Shown piece by piece: positions 1 through 8,048 of a stretch of DNA of 13,343 bases. Numbering within the stretch: position 1 is the first letter of the stretch; the number at the start of each line of letters is the position of its first letter. The notes beneath the pieces are model-generated. The model was given only the letters and a program-made list of their open reading frames with translations, made no database searches and was not told the origin of the DNA. The stretch is from Nitrospira sp. (GTDB lineage: Bacteria > Nitrospirota > JACRHL01), in contig JALWRU010000389.1 in the NCBI GenBank assembly GCA_026994095.1, positions 1 through 13,343 of the forward strand, given 5' to 3'. The translations under genes were made by a program, and so were the position numbers.

Positions 1-86
1 ATTCGCATACCGGTAGATTGGACGGCACGATAGGTCGTACCCGGATGGGTGATTGGCGGCGTCGCCGCGCAGTAAGCCTTCGGCAT
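1..86 (-). CDS. 5' end of an unidentified leftward gene (partial)
   Basis: An ATG at 86-84 on the minus strand is preceded by AGGGAG with about 6 bases of spacing, and the frame stays open for 28 codons to the window edge. The visible residues begin MPKAYCAATPPITHPGTTYR. I do not recognise the family; there is no signal peptide or motif in the visible part. The gene would be divergent from the peptide transporter, leaving about 190 bp between the two starts for promoters. The case for a real gene rests on the good ribosome binding site and the open frame, so it is weak. A competing rightward frame is open from the edge to a stop near 148, but it shows no supporting signal. Confidence 0.4.
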   Translation of the reverse strand, partial: MPKAYCAATPPITHPGTTYRAVQSTGMR

Positions 87-275
87 GGTGATCTCCCTGG
101 CGGCCCACCTGTGATGGGCTGCCTTGCCAGTGCAGTGTCTCCCCATTGACGCCCCTAACGTCCGGGAGGATGCACGCTCCGCAACGGTCGGTTGCAGAAT
201 TCCCTTGCCCCCCTTTCGGCAGGGACCGGAGTTTCATTAAATACGGGTGGCGACAATGCCGCTATGATAGCCTCC

Positions 276-1628
276 ATGAGCCCCTACCGAAGCACACCGG
301 AAGCCACCTCGAAGATGCCTTCCGGAATCCCCTTTATCGTCGCCAACGAAGCGGCGGAGCGGTTCAGTTTCTATGGTATGCGTGCGGTGTTGGTGGTCTT
401 CATGACCCAGTACCTGCTGGGGGCCGGCGGCGGCCTCGAACCGATGGCGGAAGCCGAGGCGCGCGGCTGGTTTCATCTATTTGTATCGGCAGTCTATTTT
501 ATGCCACTGGTGGGGGCGCTGCTGGCAGACGTCTGGTGGGGGAAATACCGTACGATCCTGTGGCTGTCGTTGGTCTACTGCGCGGGTCATCTGGCCCTGT
601 CGCTGGACCAGACCCGGCTGGGGATGGCGTTGGGATTGACCCTGATTGCAGTGGGTGCCGGGGGCATCAAACCGTGTGTCTCGGCCCATCTGGGAGACCA
701 GTTCGGGGCCGCCAACCGGGGGCATCTGGCGCGGGCCTTCAGCCGCTTTTACTTTGCCATCAACCTGGGGGCGTTGGCAGCCACCCTGTCGGTCCCCTGG
801 TTGCTGGACCAGTACGGAGCAGGGGTCGCGTTTGCAGTACCCGGCGTTTTGATGCTGATCGCCACCGCCACCTTCTGGGCGGGACGGCTGCGGTTTGCCC
901 ATCTGCCTCCGGCCCGGTCCCGCTTTGTGACGGCATTGCTGGACCGGTCAGCCCGCCCGGTTCTGGCACGTTTGGCAGTGCTGTACCTGATTGTGGCAAT
1001 CTTCTGGTCGCTGTTCGACCAGACCGGCTCCGCCTGGGTATTGCAGGCCGAACAGATGGATCGCGATCTGTGGGGTTGGCAGATTCTTCCCGCCCAGATT
1101 CAGGCGGCCAACCCGTTACTGGTCATGGTGCTGATACCGGTCTTTTCCCTGTGGGTGTACCCGGCCCTGTCCCGGCGCATGGTGCTGACCCCGGTCCGCA
1201 AGATCTCGCTGGGGCTGTATATCGCAGTGTTTGCATTTGTGCTGCCGACCATCGCCCAGTGGATGATCGATCAGGGGGCGACCCCCCACGTGAGCTGGCA
1301 GTTGTTTGCCTATCTGCTAATGACTGCTGCCGAGGTGATGATCTCAATTACCTGTCTGGAGTTTTCCTACACACAGGCGCCCCGTTTTTTAAAATCACTG
1401 GTCATGGCGCTGTTCATGATGTCCATCGCTGTGGGCAATTTATTTACCAGTATGGTGAATTATGTCATTCATACCGGTGGTGCAGGTACCACGCTGGACG
1501 GCGCAGGTTATTTTTTATTGTTCACATGCCTCATGGGGTGTGCTGCATTGTTGTTCAGATGGGTGGCTGGATGGATTGCCACCGGTTCAGTAGAGACCGA
1601 ACCGTCGCCAGCCCATATGGGTGATTAA
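276..1628 (+). CDS. POT/PTR2-family proton-coupled oligopeptide transporter
   Basis: Inner-membrane major-facilitator protein, expected to import di- and tripeptides with protons. With the start used here it is 450 residues. The POT signature ExxER-F-x-x-YG appears as E25-A-A-E28-R29-FSFYG at the start of helix 1. The second family block, GGIKPCVSAHLGDQF, is at residues 129-143. The rest alternates long hydrophobic segments, consistent with about 12 helices. The ATG at 276 was chosen because it gives a short YRSTP...KMPSGIP lead-in directly before the signature, as I recall from relatives. No start has a strong Shine-Dalgarno site; TTG 192 and ATG 264 in the same frame are alternatives. The stop is 91 bp before uup. 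Family assignment is secure; the substrate is inferred from the family. Confidence 0.9.
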   Translation: MSPYRSTPEATSKMPSGIPFIVANEAAERFSFYGMRAVLVVFMTQYLLGAGGGLEPMAEAEARGWFHLFVSAVYFMPLVGALLADVWWGKYRTILWLSLVYCAGHLALSLDQTRLGMALGLTLIAVGAGGIKPCVSAHLGDQFGAANRGHLARAFSRFYFAINLGALAATLSVPWLLDQYGAGVAFAVPGVLMLIATATFWAGRLRFAHLPPARSRFVTALLDRSARPVLARLAVLYLIVAIFWSLFDQTGSAWVLQAEQMDRDLWGWQILPAQIQAANPLLVMVLIPVFSLWVYPALSRRMVLTPVRKISLGLYIAVFAFVLPTIAQWMIDQGATPHVSWQLFAYLLMTAAEVMISITCLEFSYTQAPRFLKSLVMALFMMSIAVGNLFTSMVNYVIHTGGAGTTLDGAGYFLLFTCLMGCAALLFRWVAGWIATGSVETEPSPAHMGD

Positions 1629-1719
1629 TTCACCCAAGGGTGCCCCGGAGCGGGCGGGCAACGTACACTAGCGCCTCGGCAATTTTCGCCACTCATCTTC
1701 TTGCGGTAAAGGGCCTGCT

Positions 1720-3633
1720 TTGGCACTCATTCAACTGACCGACCTGTGTGTCGGCTACGGCAACGTTCCTATTCTTGATCGTATCAGTCTGGCCATTGAG
1801 CCCGGTGAGCGGATCGCTCTGCTGGGTCGCAACGGTGCTGGCAAGTCGACCCTGCTAAAGCTGATGGTGGGCGAACTGCAACCGGATTCCGGTAGCTTCC
1901 GCCGACCTGCTGAAGGCGGCATTGCCTATCTGTCCCAAGAGGTGCCGCAGGAGATTGAGGGGACCGTCTTTGACGTCGCGTCCCAAGGCTTGGGAAAGCT
2001 GGGCGAACTGGTGATCGCCTATCACCACCTGACCGTTGATCTGGCCGATGCTGCGCTGGATGCGGCACAGCAGGAGCGCCTGATGACCCGGCTGGAGCGG
2101 GTCGGCAGCGAACTGGATGCCGCCGACGGCTGGAGCGCCAGCAGCCGGGTAGAGGGGGTGCTATCGCGTATGGGGCTGGACCCGGAGGCGCAGGTTTCAA
2201 GCCTCTCCAGCGGGATGAAGCGGCGGGTATTGCTGGCCCGGGCATTGGCGTCTCAACCGGCCCTGCTGCTACTGGACGAGCCCACCAACCATCTGGATAT
2301 CGACGCCATCGACTGGCTGGAGCGATTTTTGGTGGGTTACGGCGCCACCCTTCTCTTTGTCACCCATGACCGGGTCTTTTTACAGGCCCTGGCCACCCGT
2401 ATTCTGGAACTGGACCGGGGCAGTCTCACCAGTTGGCCCGGTAGCTATCAGCGCTATCTGGTGGCCCGCGCTGCACAGTTGGAGGCAGAAGCCACTCAAG
2501 AGGCGCTGTTCGACAAGCGGCTGGCGGCAGAAGAAAAATGGATTCGGCAAGGCATCAAGGCCCGCCGTACCCGCAACGAAGGCCGGGTGCGGGCGCTCAA
2601 AAAGATGCGCGAAGAACGTGCTGGACGGCGGGTCCGGCAGGGCAATGTACGGATGGCCGTGGATGTGGGAGAGCGGTCTGGCAAGATCGTACTGGAGGCC
2701 ACCGGTGCGGGGTTTGGATACACCGACGGTAAGTCTGTGTTCAAGGGGCTGGACACCATGATATTGCGGGGCGACCGGGTGGGCATTGTCGGCCCCAACG
2801 GCGCGGGCAAGACTACCCTGCTTAAGGTATTGCTGGGTCAACTGGCCCCCACCAGCGGCAAGGTGGTGCAGGGCACCAGTCTGAAAGTGGCCTACTTTGA
2901 CCAGTTGCGGGCGGCCCTGAACCCCAAAGATACGGTGTGGGAGGCGGTCACCGAGCGTGGTTCGGAGCAGATTACCGTGGGTGGCAGCACCCGCCACGTG
3001 ATGAGCTATCTGCGGGACTTTCTGTTTTCGCCGGAGCGGGCCCGTGTGCGGGTCGAAAAATTGTCCGGTGGCGAGCGCAACCGGCTATTGCTGGCCAAAT
3101 TGTTTACCCGACCGGCCAATCTGATGGTGCTGGACGAGCCCACCAACGACCTGGACGCCGAGACGCTGGAACTGCTCGAAGAGTTGGTATCAGACTACCC
3201 TGGCACCCTGTTGCTGGTGTCCCACGACCGGGCATTTTTAGACAATGTCGTGACCTCCATGCTGGTGCTGGACGGGCAAGGTGGGGTGACAGAATATTTT
3301 GGTGGGTACAGCGACTGGGTAAGGGATCAGGCCAATGCCCCGGTATCATCCGGGCAGACGCCGCCGGTGACTGCCCCCCCTGCACCGGCCAAGAGCAACC
3401 CGGCATCCGCCACAAAAAAGCGGTTAACGTACCAGCAGCAGCAAGAGCTGGCAAAACTCCCCGCCCGGATTGAGCAACTTGAGGAGGAGCAGGGCCAGTT
3501 GGGAGTTACACTGGCGGACCCTGCCACCCACAAGGACCCTGATCGGGCCCGCAAGGCGACCACCCGTCTGGCTGAAGTGGAGCGTCTACTGGAAGATGCC
3601 TACACCCAGTGGGAGACCCTGGAGGGCCACTAG
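1720..3633 (+). CDS. uup: ABC-F family ATPase Uup
   Basis: Soluble double-ATPase of the ABC-F group, which acts on ribosomes and, in E. coli Uup, also affects transposon excision and DNA metabolism. The 637 residues match E. coli Uup in length (about 635). ABC domain 1 has Walker A GRNGAGKST (36-44), signature LSSGM (162-166) and Walker B DEPTNHLD (186-193). A charged linker follows at roughly 235-320. ABC domain 2 has Walker A GPNGAGKTT (358-366), signature LSGGE (448-452) and DEPTNDLD (472-479). After a Pro/Ala-rich spacer, a coiled-coil C-terminal domain (about 566-637) is present; that domain distinguishes Uup from most other ABC-F proteins. The start is TTG, with AAAGGG at 1708-1713 as ribosome binding site. 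No catalytic residue is missing. The TAG stop overlaps that of the convergent NTPase gene. Confidence 0.95.
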   Translation: MALIQLTDLCVGYGNVPILDRISLAIEPGERIALLGRNGAGKSTLLKLMVGELQPDSGSFRRPAEGGIAYLSQEVPQEIEGTVFDVASQGLGKLGELVIAYHHLTVDLADAALDAAQQERLMTRLERVGSELDAADGWSASSRVEGVLSRMGLDPEAQVSSLSSGMKRRVLLARALASQPALLLLDEPTNHLDIDAIDWLERFLVGYGATLLFVTHDRVFLQALATRILELDRGSLTSWPGSYQRYLVARAAQLEAEATQEALFDKRLAAEEKWIRQGIKARRTRNEGRVRALKKMREERAGRRVRQGNVRMAVDVGERSGKIVLEATGAGFGYTDGKSVFKGLDTMILRGDRVGIVGPNGAGKTTLLKVLLGQLAPTSGKVVQGTSLKVAYFDQLRAALNPKDTVWEAVTERGSEQITVGGSTRHVMSYLRDFLFSPERARVRVEKLSGGERNRLLLAKLFTRPANLMVLDEPTNDLDAETLELLEELVSDYPGTLLLVSHDRAFLDNVVTSMLVLDGQGGVTEYFGGYSDWVRDQANAPVSSGQTPPVTAPPAPAKSNPASATKKRLTYQQQQELAKLPARIEQLEEEQGQLGVTLADPATHKDPDRARKATTRLAEVERLLEDAYTQWETLEGH

Positions 3634-6560
3634 TCAGATTTCTGGCTACCTGCGGTATCCCGTACCCCGAATGCGGCGGTACCAAAACCGGAATCACCTG
3701 ACCGTAGCGGTTTGATTCGGGCCAACCGGGCCTCTGCCGAAGTCAGTTGCGAGTCGTGCGCTTCGCCCTCCTCATCCTGCGCGGCATCGGCGGAGCCGTT
3801 GACCGGGTCTGCAAGGGGCTGGTCTACCACCAACTCTTCATCCGTGTGGGCCATTGGTGCCGATGGCTCATCTGCGGGGCTGTCTGGCAGGCTGTCGTTC
3901 TCTGGAGACGTTTCGTCGGCTTCGTCATTCGCCGTAGCAACGTCGTGGGCCGGTTCGGTGATCTCGTCTACCAGCCTAACGACCTCATCGTCTGTTGCGG
4001 TGGCATCAGCCGCGGCAGCAAGCATCTCTTCCGGTGTTGCAGCAGGGTCCTCGTTGGGCTGATCTGCCACTTCCGGGGCACTTTCATCGGTCGTTGCCAC
4101 GGCCTCTTGCAACTGTTCCGGCGCGTTAAGGGCATCAGCTTCAGCTGTTGTGTCTGGTTCAGCAACCGTATCGGTGGTGCCGATCGCAGCGGTGGCATCT
4201 GCTGCACTTACTTCAGCACTATCATCGGCGTCGGTCGCATTGCTCTCCTGAGCGGTGCCGGACTCCGTCACCGCCTCATGAGACTCCGGGGCAGGGTCCA
4301 CTGACGGGCGGGTTGTATCGTCCTCCAGCGAACGGGTCTGGTCCGACGATTGGCCACTCAGGGATTCAAATACCGCGCGGGTGCGGGCCATCAACTCTTC
4401 ATCCATGGTAGTGCCAGCCGCTTTGGCTTTGGTGACATGGTTGCGGGTGATGGTGGCCATCCACTGGGCCAGCGCTGCCGGGTAATTTTCAAACGCGGGT
4501 AATAGCACCGATACGGCCTCTCGGGTAGCGGCCAGCGCTCCCTCCGGGTCACCGCTGTCCGCCAGCCGGTTGGCCAGGTTGTTGTGGGCAGCGGCCACGC
4601 CGGGCACAAATGCGGTCGGCTCGGTTTCGGCCAGTTTTTCGTAGGTCTCCACTGCCTGTCGTGCGGCTTCCAGCGCGCCCTGCTTGTCACCCACTGCCGA
4701 CAACATGGCCCCCAGGTTATTGAGAGAGGTCGCCAACTCCGGCAAAAAACGCTCTGGCTGCTGGGTGGCTAACTGCTTGCGCACAGCCACCGCTTCGGTG
4801 GCGGCACCCAGCGCCCCTTCCCGGTCGCCCAGACGACCGAGCGCTAATTCCATGTGACCCAGTGCGCGGGCCCGTGCTTCATCGCTCGGCGCGTTGACGG
4901 CCAGGGTTCCCCATACTTCTACAGCCACCGGTACCAGCGTCTGGGGCAGGTGGGGTTGGGCGCAGATGGATGCCAACGCCTTGCAGCGGCTGACTTTATC
5001 GTCTGTTTCCGGATCGCGCAGGGCGCTTAATAGCCACTCCACCGGCAGGCTGGCCATGCTGTCGGCGCGCTCCTGCATGGGAGTCAGTGCCGGGGCCTCC
5101 TCTGCCAACGGGTCGTCTTCGTTTCGGCCCGTAGCGGTGCCACCCATTCCCTGCCCCAGGTCATACTGCATTCGGCCCACAGCAGTCAGCGCCCGCTCAG
5201 GGTCCGCTACCACTGCCGCCCAGATGCGTTCGGGGGCAAGGTTGGGGGTTTTGTTCAAGGTACTCAACGAGAACCAGGCCGCCAGCAGGTTAGGCTCCCG
5301 CCGGGACAGGAGCCCATCGACCAGCAGATCAGTCTGTCGCATGGCAGACTGGAGCGGCTCTGTCAGCAGGTCGTCATCCGGCCGTTCAATGGAGGGGTGG
5401 TCCGGCCACAAGGCCAGGGCCTTTTGCTGGCCCCACAGGCGTAGCCCGGCAATGTCCTGTCCGGCGTCATTGCCCGACAGATTGGTCATGGCCAGCAGGC
5501 AGGACAGGCCGTCGCCATCCAGATGGTGGGCAAAACCGATGGTGGACAGGCGGGTGCGTTCGCGGGTGGACAGGTGGTCCAGCAGGACGGCTCCGTTGGG
5601 CAGGGGGGTGCCTGCCGACACCAGGTGGTGCAGCGCCGCAGCACACAACAGCACCGGTCGGCGGTGCAGCGGATCAGTGGTCAACCACTGGTCGATGGAG
5701 TCCTCGCCCGGAGGCCCATCATCGTGCAGCGATACCCCAACCCGCTCAAACAGGGCCGATCGGGTGGCATGGAACAGTTGCCGTGCAGGCCCCGGCTCCA
5801 GCGGATTCAGGTGAATTTCACGGTCCAGCACAGGTCGCAGGTGGCCCAACGCGGCGCGTCGGTCCCAACTGGGCATCGGGCGAGTCAATAACAGTACCCG
5901 CAACGGGTGAACACGGGTTTCGGTCTGCTGATTCAGCCGGTCCAGCAGATCCACCACCTGGTCGGGAGCCTCCTCCGGGTGGTCAACAATCAACAGGGTT
6001 GCCGGTGCCAGATCAGGCGGCAGGTCGCTGTTGTCGCCGGGGAGGGTGGACGTCTGGTTGAGGTCGGCTGTGATCACATGCCACCCTTGTTCGGCCAGTT
6101 TGCCGCCCACTTCATTTGCCAGACGGGACTTGCCGACGCCGCTCTCTCCTACCACAAAACGCATCTGTAGCGATTCGTCGGTGGCGGCCCAGGTGACCAA
6201 CCCTGCCAGTACTCGCTCCCGGCCAATCATGGGGGTGACCGGCGCACCCAGCAGCGAGAACAGGCTGGGGATTGCTGGCGACATCAGATGTTCATCCGTC
6301 GCCTCGCTCGCAGGGGGAGTGATCAGGTCAGGGTCCGGTGTTTCTGAAGCAGACGGGGCCGTTTTTTTGGGCTGGGCTTTTGGGGCCGGGTCGCGCCACA
6401 ACAGGTCGATGACCGCCGATACCAGGCCGATGCCGCCAGCCACCATCAAGGTCAGGGCTAACGTAGAGATCTCAGCAGCGGCAGGTAGCCACAACCGCAT
6501 GGACCACACCACCGCACCGGCAAGGGTGCCGACCGTCAATATTTGTAGCAAGCCGTTCAC
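3630..6560 (-). CDS. Membrane-anchored P-loop NTPase with TPR repeats and acidic tail
   Basis: 976-residue protein of unnamed family. Two hydrophobic segments (about 1-22 and 31-53) form an N-terminal hairpin anchor, followed by a Pro/Ala/Ser linker. A STAND/AAA-like NTPase domain starts near 110: Walker A GESGVGKS is at 138-145 (K144), a Walker B-like LLIVDHP contains D193, and RVLLLTRP near 222-229 could be sensor 1. The middle is helical. TPR repeats at about 560-700 contain the SLNNLGAML and AHNNLANRLADSGDPEGAL type of repeat. From about 737 to 960 the chain is highly acidic and Ala/Thr/Ser/Pro-rich, likely disordered, ending in a short basic stretch. The start is GTG, preceded by AGGTGGGAG. 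Such proteins usually act as signalling switches or scaffolds; the specific role is unknown. The adjacent JAMM gene lies 122 bp upstream in the same direction. Confidence 0.85.
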   Translation of the reverse strand: MNGLLQILTVGTLAGAVVWSMRLWLPAAAEISTLALTLMVAGGIGLVSAVIDLLWRDPAPKAQPKKTAPSASETPDPDLITPPASEATDEHLMSPAIPSLFSLLGAPVTPMIGRERVLAGLVTWAATDESLQMRFVVGESGVGKSRLANEVGGKLAEQGWHVITADLNQTSTLPGDNSDLPPDLAPATLLIVDHPEEAPDQVVDLLDRLNQQTETRVHPLRVLLLTRPMPSWDRRAALGHLRPVLDREIHLNPLEPGPARQLFHATRSALFERVGVSLHDDGPPGEDSIDQWLTTDPLHRRPVLLCAAALHHLVSAGTPLPNGAVLLDHLSTRERTRLSTIGFAHHLDGDGLSCLLAMTNLSGNDAGQDIAGLRLWGQQKALALWPDHPSIERPDDDLLTEPLQSAMRQTDLLVDGLLSRREPNLLAAWFSLSTLNKTPNLAPERIWAAVVADPERALTAVGRMQYDLGQGMGGTATGRNEDDPLAEEAPALTPMQERADSMASLPVEWLLSALRDPETDDKVSRCKALASICAQPHLPQTLVPVAVEVWGTLAVNAPSDEARARALGHMELALGRLGDREGALGAATEAVAVRKQLATQQPERFLPELATSLNNLGAMLSAVGDKQGALEAARQAVETYEKLAETEPTAFVPGVAAAHNNLANRLADSGDPEGALAATREAVSVLLPAFENYPAALAQWMATITRNHVTKAKAAGTTMDEELMARTRAVFESLSGQSSDQTRSLEDDTTRPSVDPAPESHEAVTESGTAQESNATDADDSAEVSAADATAAIGTTDTVAEPDTTAEADALNAPEQLQEAVATTDESAPEVADQPNEDPAATPEEMLAAAADATATDDEVVRLVDEITEPAHDVATANDEADETSPENDSLPDSPADEPSAPMAHTDEELVVDQPLADPVNGSADAAQDEEGEAHDSQLTSAEARLARIKPLRSGDSGFGTAAFGVRDTAGSQKSD

Positions 6561-6642
6561 GTTCTCCCACCTGGAGAACTCGACCTTGTCGGGTTATACA
6601 TATACATAAGCGCGGTCTCTCCCTGACCTGTTTTTAAAGGAA

Positions 6643-6648
6643 ATTATA
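6643..6648 (-). promoter_or_regulatory. Possible -10 box for the NTPase gene
   Basis: A perfect TATAAT reads on the minus strand in the 122-bp gap between the JAMM and NTPase genes, about 85 bases before the GTG start. At 17-bp spacing the -35 position (CCTACA) does not match TTGACA, so a promoter is only suggested. If real, the NTPase gene would have its own transcript besides any read-through from the JAMM gene. Confidence 0.3.
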
Positions 6649-6682
6649 CACCCTCAGGGCAGCAATGTAGGATTTGGTGCGG

Positions 6683-7099
6683 TTACTGGATCTTCAGTTC
6701 AGTCTCGGTATAGTCGTTTTTGCCAATATGGTAGGCATGAATCAACGGCTTGTCTGGATCTCTCAGCCCCATGATAATCCAGCGAAAATCCGGGTCGATG
6801 CTGGCAATGGACTGATTGGCCTGCACCACATCGGCAATTGAGGGCACCGGGCTGGACTCGGTGTGGGAATGGAAGATCGCCACCACCTCCATGCCTGCGT
6901 CTTCAATGCGGCGGTAGGCGTATTCAGTGGCCTTGGGGCCGATGGCGAAGGTCATGGTGGATTGATCCACATTGTAGGCCGGGATCATCACCTTGACCTG
7001 CCGGTCGTTGGCCCCCAAAAAACCACAACACTCCAACGGTTTCTGTTTGTAGCCGTGGGTAAACATGGCGTCGATAATGGTCTGGGGGATGATCAGCAT
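6683..7099 (-). CDS. JAMM/MPN (Mov34/PAD-1) zinc metallopeptidase
   Basis: 138-residue single-domain protein with the complete JAMM zinc site: E23 in PLECCGFLGA, then H77-S-H79 and S87-x-x-D90 in HSHTESSPVPSIAD. Bacterial relatives cut isopeptide-type or C-terminal bonds, for example releasing cysteine from sulfur-carrier proteins (Mec/CysO type) or removing ubiquitin-like modifiers. No signal peptide is seen, so it is probably cytoplasmic. No ThiS/MoaD-like or E1-like gene lies in this window, so the substrate is unknown. The ATG is only 10 bp after the stop of the barrel gene and lacks a clear Shine-Dalgarno site, which suggests translational coupling. The length is normal for stand-alone JAMM enzymes. 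Confidence 0.88.
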   Translation of the reverse strand: MLIIPQTIIDAMFTHGYKQKPLECCGFLGANDRQVKVMIPAYNVDQSTMTFAIGPKATEYAYRRIEDAGMEVVAIFHSHTESSPVPSIADVVQANQSIASIDPDFRWIIMGLRDPDKPLIHAYHIGKNDYTETELKIQ

Positions 7100-7109
7100 C
7101 GCGGTAAAA

Positions 7110-7829
7110 TCAAAAAAACTGTTTTATAAACAGGTGGGTCCCAGAGAATACATAGAACTCGGCATCCCCAAACAAAAGTTGCTCTACGCCGACCGAAAAG
7201 GACCGTCCGAGCATCAGTTCCATGCCGCCACCCACTGCAAAATAGGCTGCTGACGAGTGGTCCTTGGAGGGGCCCACTGCGGGTTGGTGGATCGACGAAA
7301 ATACCACGGCCCCGCCGAAGAGCCCGTAAGTGTGCAGGATTGACAGGTCGGTGCCGAGCCGCAACAGGGCTGCGCCGTAGCCATCAAACTGGCGTTTGAA
7401 GGTGGAACCGGGCCGCACAGCGTCGGTACCGCCTGCCCCCAACTGCACCTCCCAGCCCAGCAACGGCGTCAGCTGTTGCCCGGCGCGCAGGGACAGGCCG
7501 TAGGCGGTGGCGGTTTTGTCCAGGTTGTCTTCGTCAAACGCCCACGCCAGTGTGCCACCACCCAGATAGTAGCGACCCACATGGTGGCGGGTTTGACCGC
7601 CCCAACCGGACCGATCGTCATAACGGGCGTCGCCACCATCGTCGTCGTAGTGGTCGCGGCGCTCCCCTGACTCCCGGCGGTCGTAACGGTCTTGCCGGTC
7701 GTTTCGCTCATACCGATCACTGCGATAGCCGTCGTCGTCGCGCTCGTCGTCGTAGGCAAATGTTGGGGTAGCGCCCAGTATCAACGCGGCCAACAGGGCC
7801 AGCAGGCCAATCCGGATCGAATGGTACAC
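7110..7829 (-). CDS. Probable outer-membrane beta-barrel protein
   Basis: 239 residues from a GTG start at 7829, preceded by AAGAGG five bases upstream. Residues 1-25 form a signal peptide (IRIGLLALLAALILG, then PTFA with likely cleavage after A25). A longer frame to ATG 7913 would put a hydrophilic stretch before this signal and is less likely. Mature residues 26 to about 75 are low complexity, almost only D, R, Y, E and G. The rest (about 80-239) alternates polar and hydrophobic residues with glycine-rich turns, resembles a small barrel of about 8 strands, and ends LFIKQFF with the terminal phenylalanine typical of outer-membrane proteins. No family is recognised with certainty. The JAMM gene follows after 10 bp. 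Confidence 0.75.
   Translation of the reverse strand: MYHSIRIGLLALLAALILGATPTFAYDDERDDDGYRSDRYERNDRQDRYDRRESGERRDHYDDDGGDARYDDRSGWGGQTRHHVGRYYLGGGTLAWAFDEDNLDKTATAYGLSLRAGQQLTPLLGWEVQLGAGGTDAVRPGSTFKRQFDGYGAALLRLGTDLSILHTYGLFGGAVVFSSIHQPAVGPSKDHSSAAYFAVGGGMELMLGRSFSVGVEQLLFGDAEFYVFSGTHLFIKQFF
7112..7133 (-). terminator. Terminator-like hairpin inside the 3' end of the barrel gene
   Basis: Read on the minus strand: CTGTTT-ATA-AAACAG followed by seven T. The stem is perfect but only 6 bp and AT-rich. It encodes the final codons (FIKQFF) and the T-run leads into the TGA stop. It sits just before the JAMM start, so it could attenuate rather than end transcription. Confidence 0.45.
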
Positions 7830-8008
7830 ACACGCCTCTTCATGGTCTGGATGCAGAGGGCCAGACGGTCCACCCAGCCAGGGTGTACAAACCGGTGGAG
7901 CCGTTGGCCTCACCCGCCCGGAATACTCTGGTTACGGCAATAAACCGCCGACACAATGTCATCTCTATTACAGATAACGACACCCGGCGACATATAACAA
8001 TGTAACAA

Positions 8009-8040
8009 GGGCAGGCGGGGCCAGTTAGCCACCCCTGCCC
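8009..8040 (-). terminator. Hairpin downstream of the 25-residue ORF
   Basis: On the minus strand the arms GGGCAGG (8040-8034) and CCTGCCC (8015-8009) pair perfectly and can extend through more G/C pairs with a bulge. They are followed by the T-rich TTGTTACATTGTT, which is not a clean T-run. The hairpin begins 8 bases after the stop at 8049, as expected for a terminator of the short gene. Confidence 0.5.
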
Positions 8041-8048
8041 ACTGCCGG

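Noticed and set aside
146..1624. A 492-codon rightward frame overlapping almost all of the transporter gene
   Set aside because: It is rich in Gly, Arg, Pro and Ser with no family motif, while the overlapping frame has the POT signatures. Long open shadows are common in GC-rich coding DNA.
1629..1660. CACCC-AA-GGGTG as a terminator after the transporter gene
   Set aside because: The loop would be two bases and there is no T-run.
2380..2997. A 205-codon frame antisense to uup
   Set aside because: It is opposite the linker and second ATPase domain of a well-conserved gene and has no recognisable content.
4894..5814. A 306-codon frame antisense to the NTPase gene
   Set aside because: Ser/Arg-rich composition, no ribosome site or motif, and it lies opposite a gene with clear domains.
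6590..6605. TATACATATACATA short tandem repeat as an origin or operator
   Set aside because: Only two hexamer copies in an AT-rich spacer; no DnaA boxes or other origin signs nearby.
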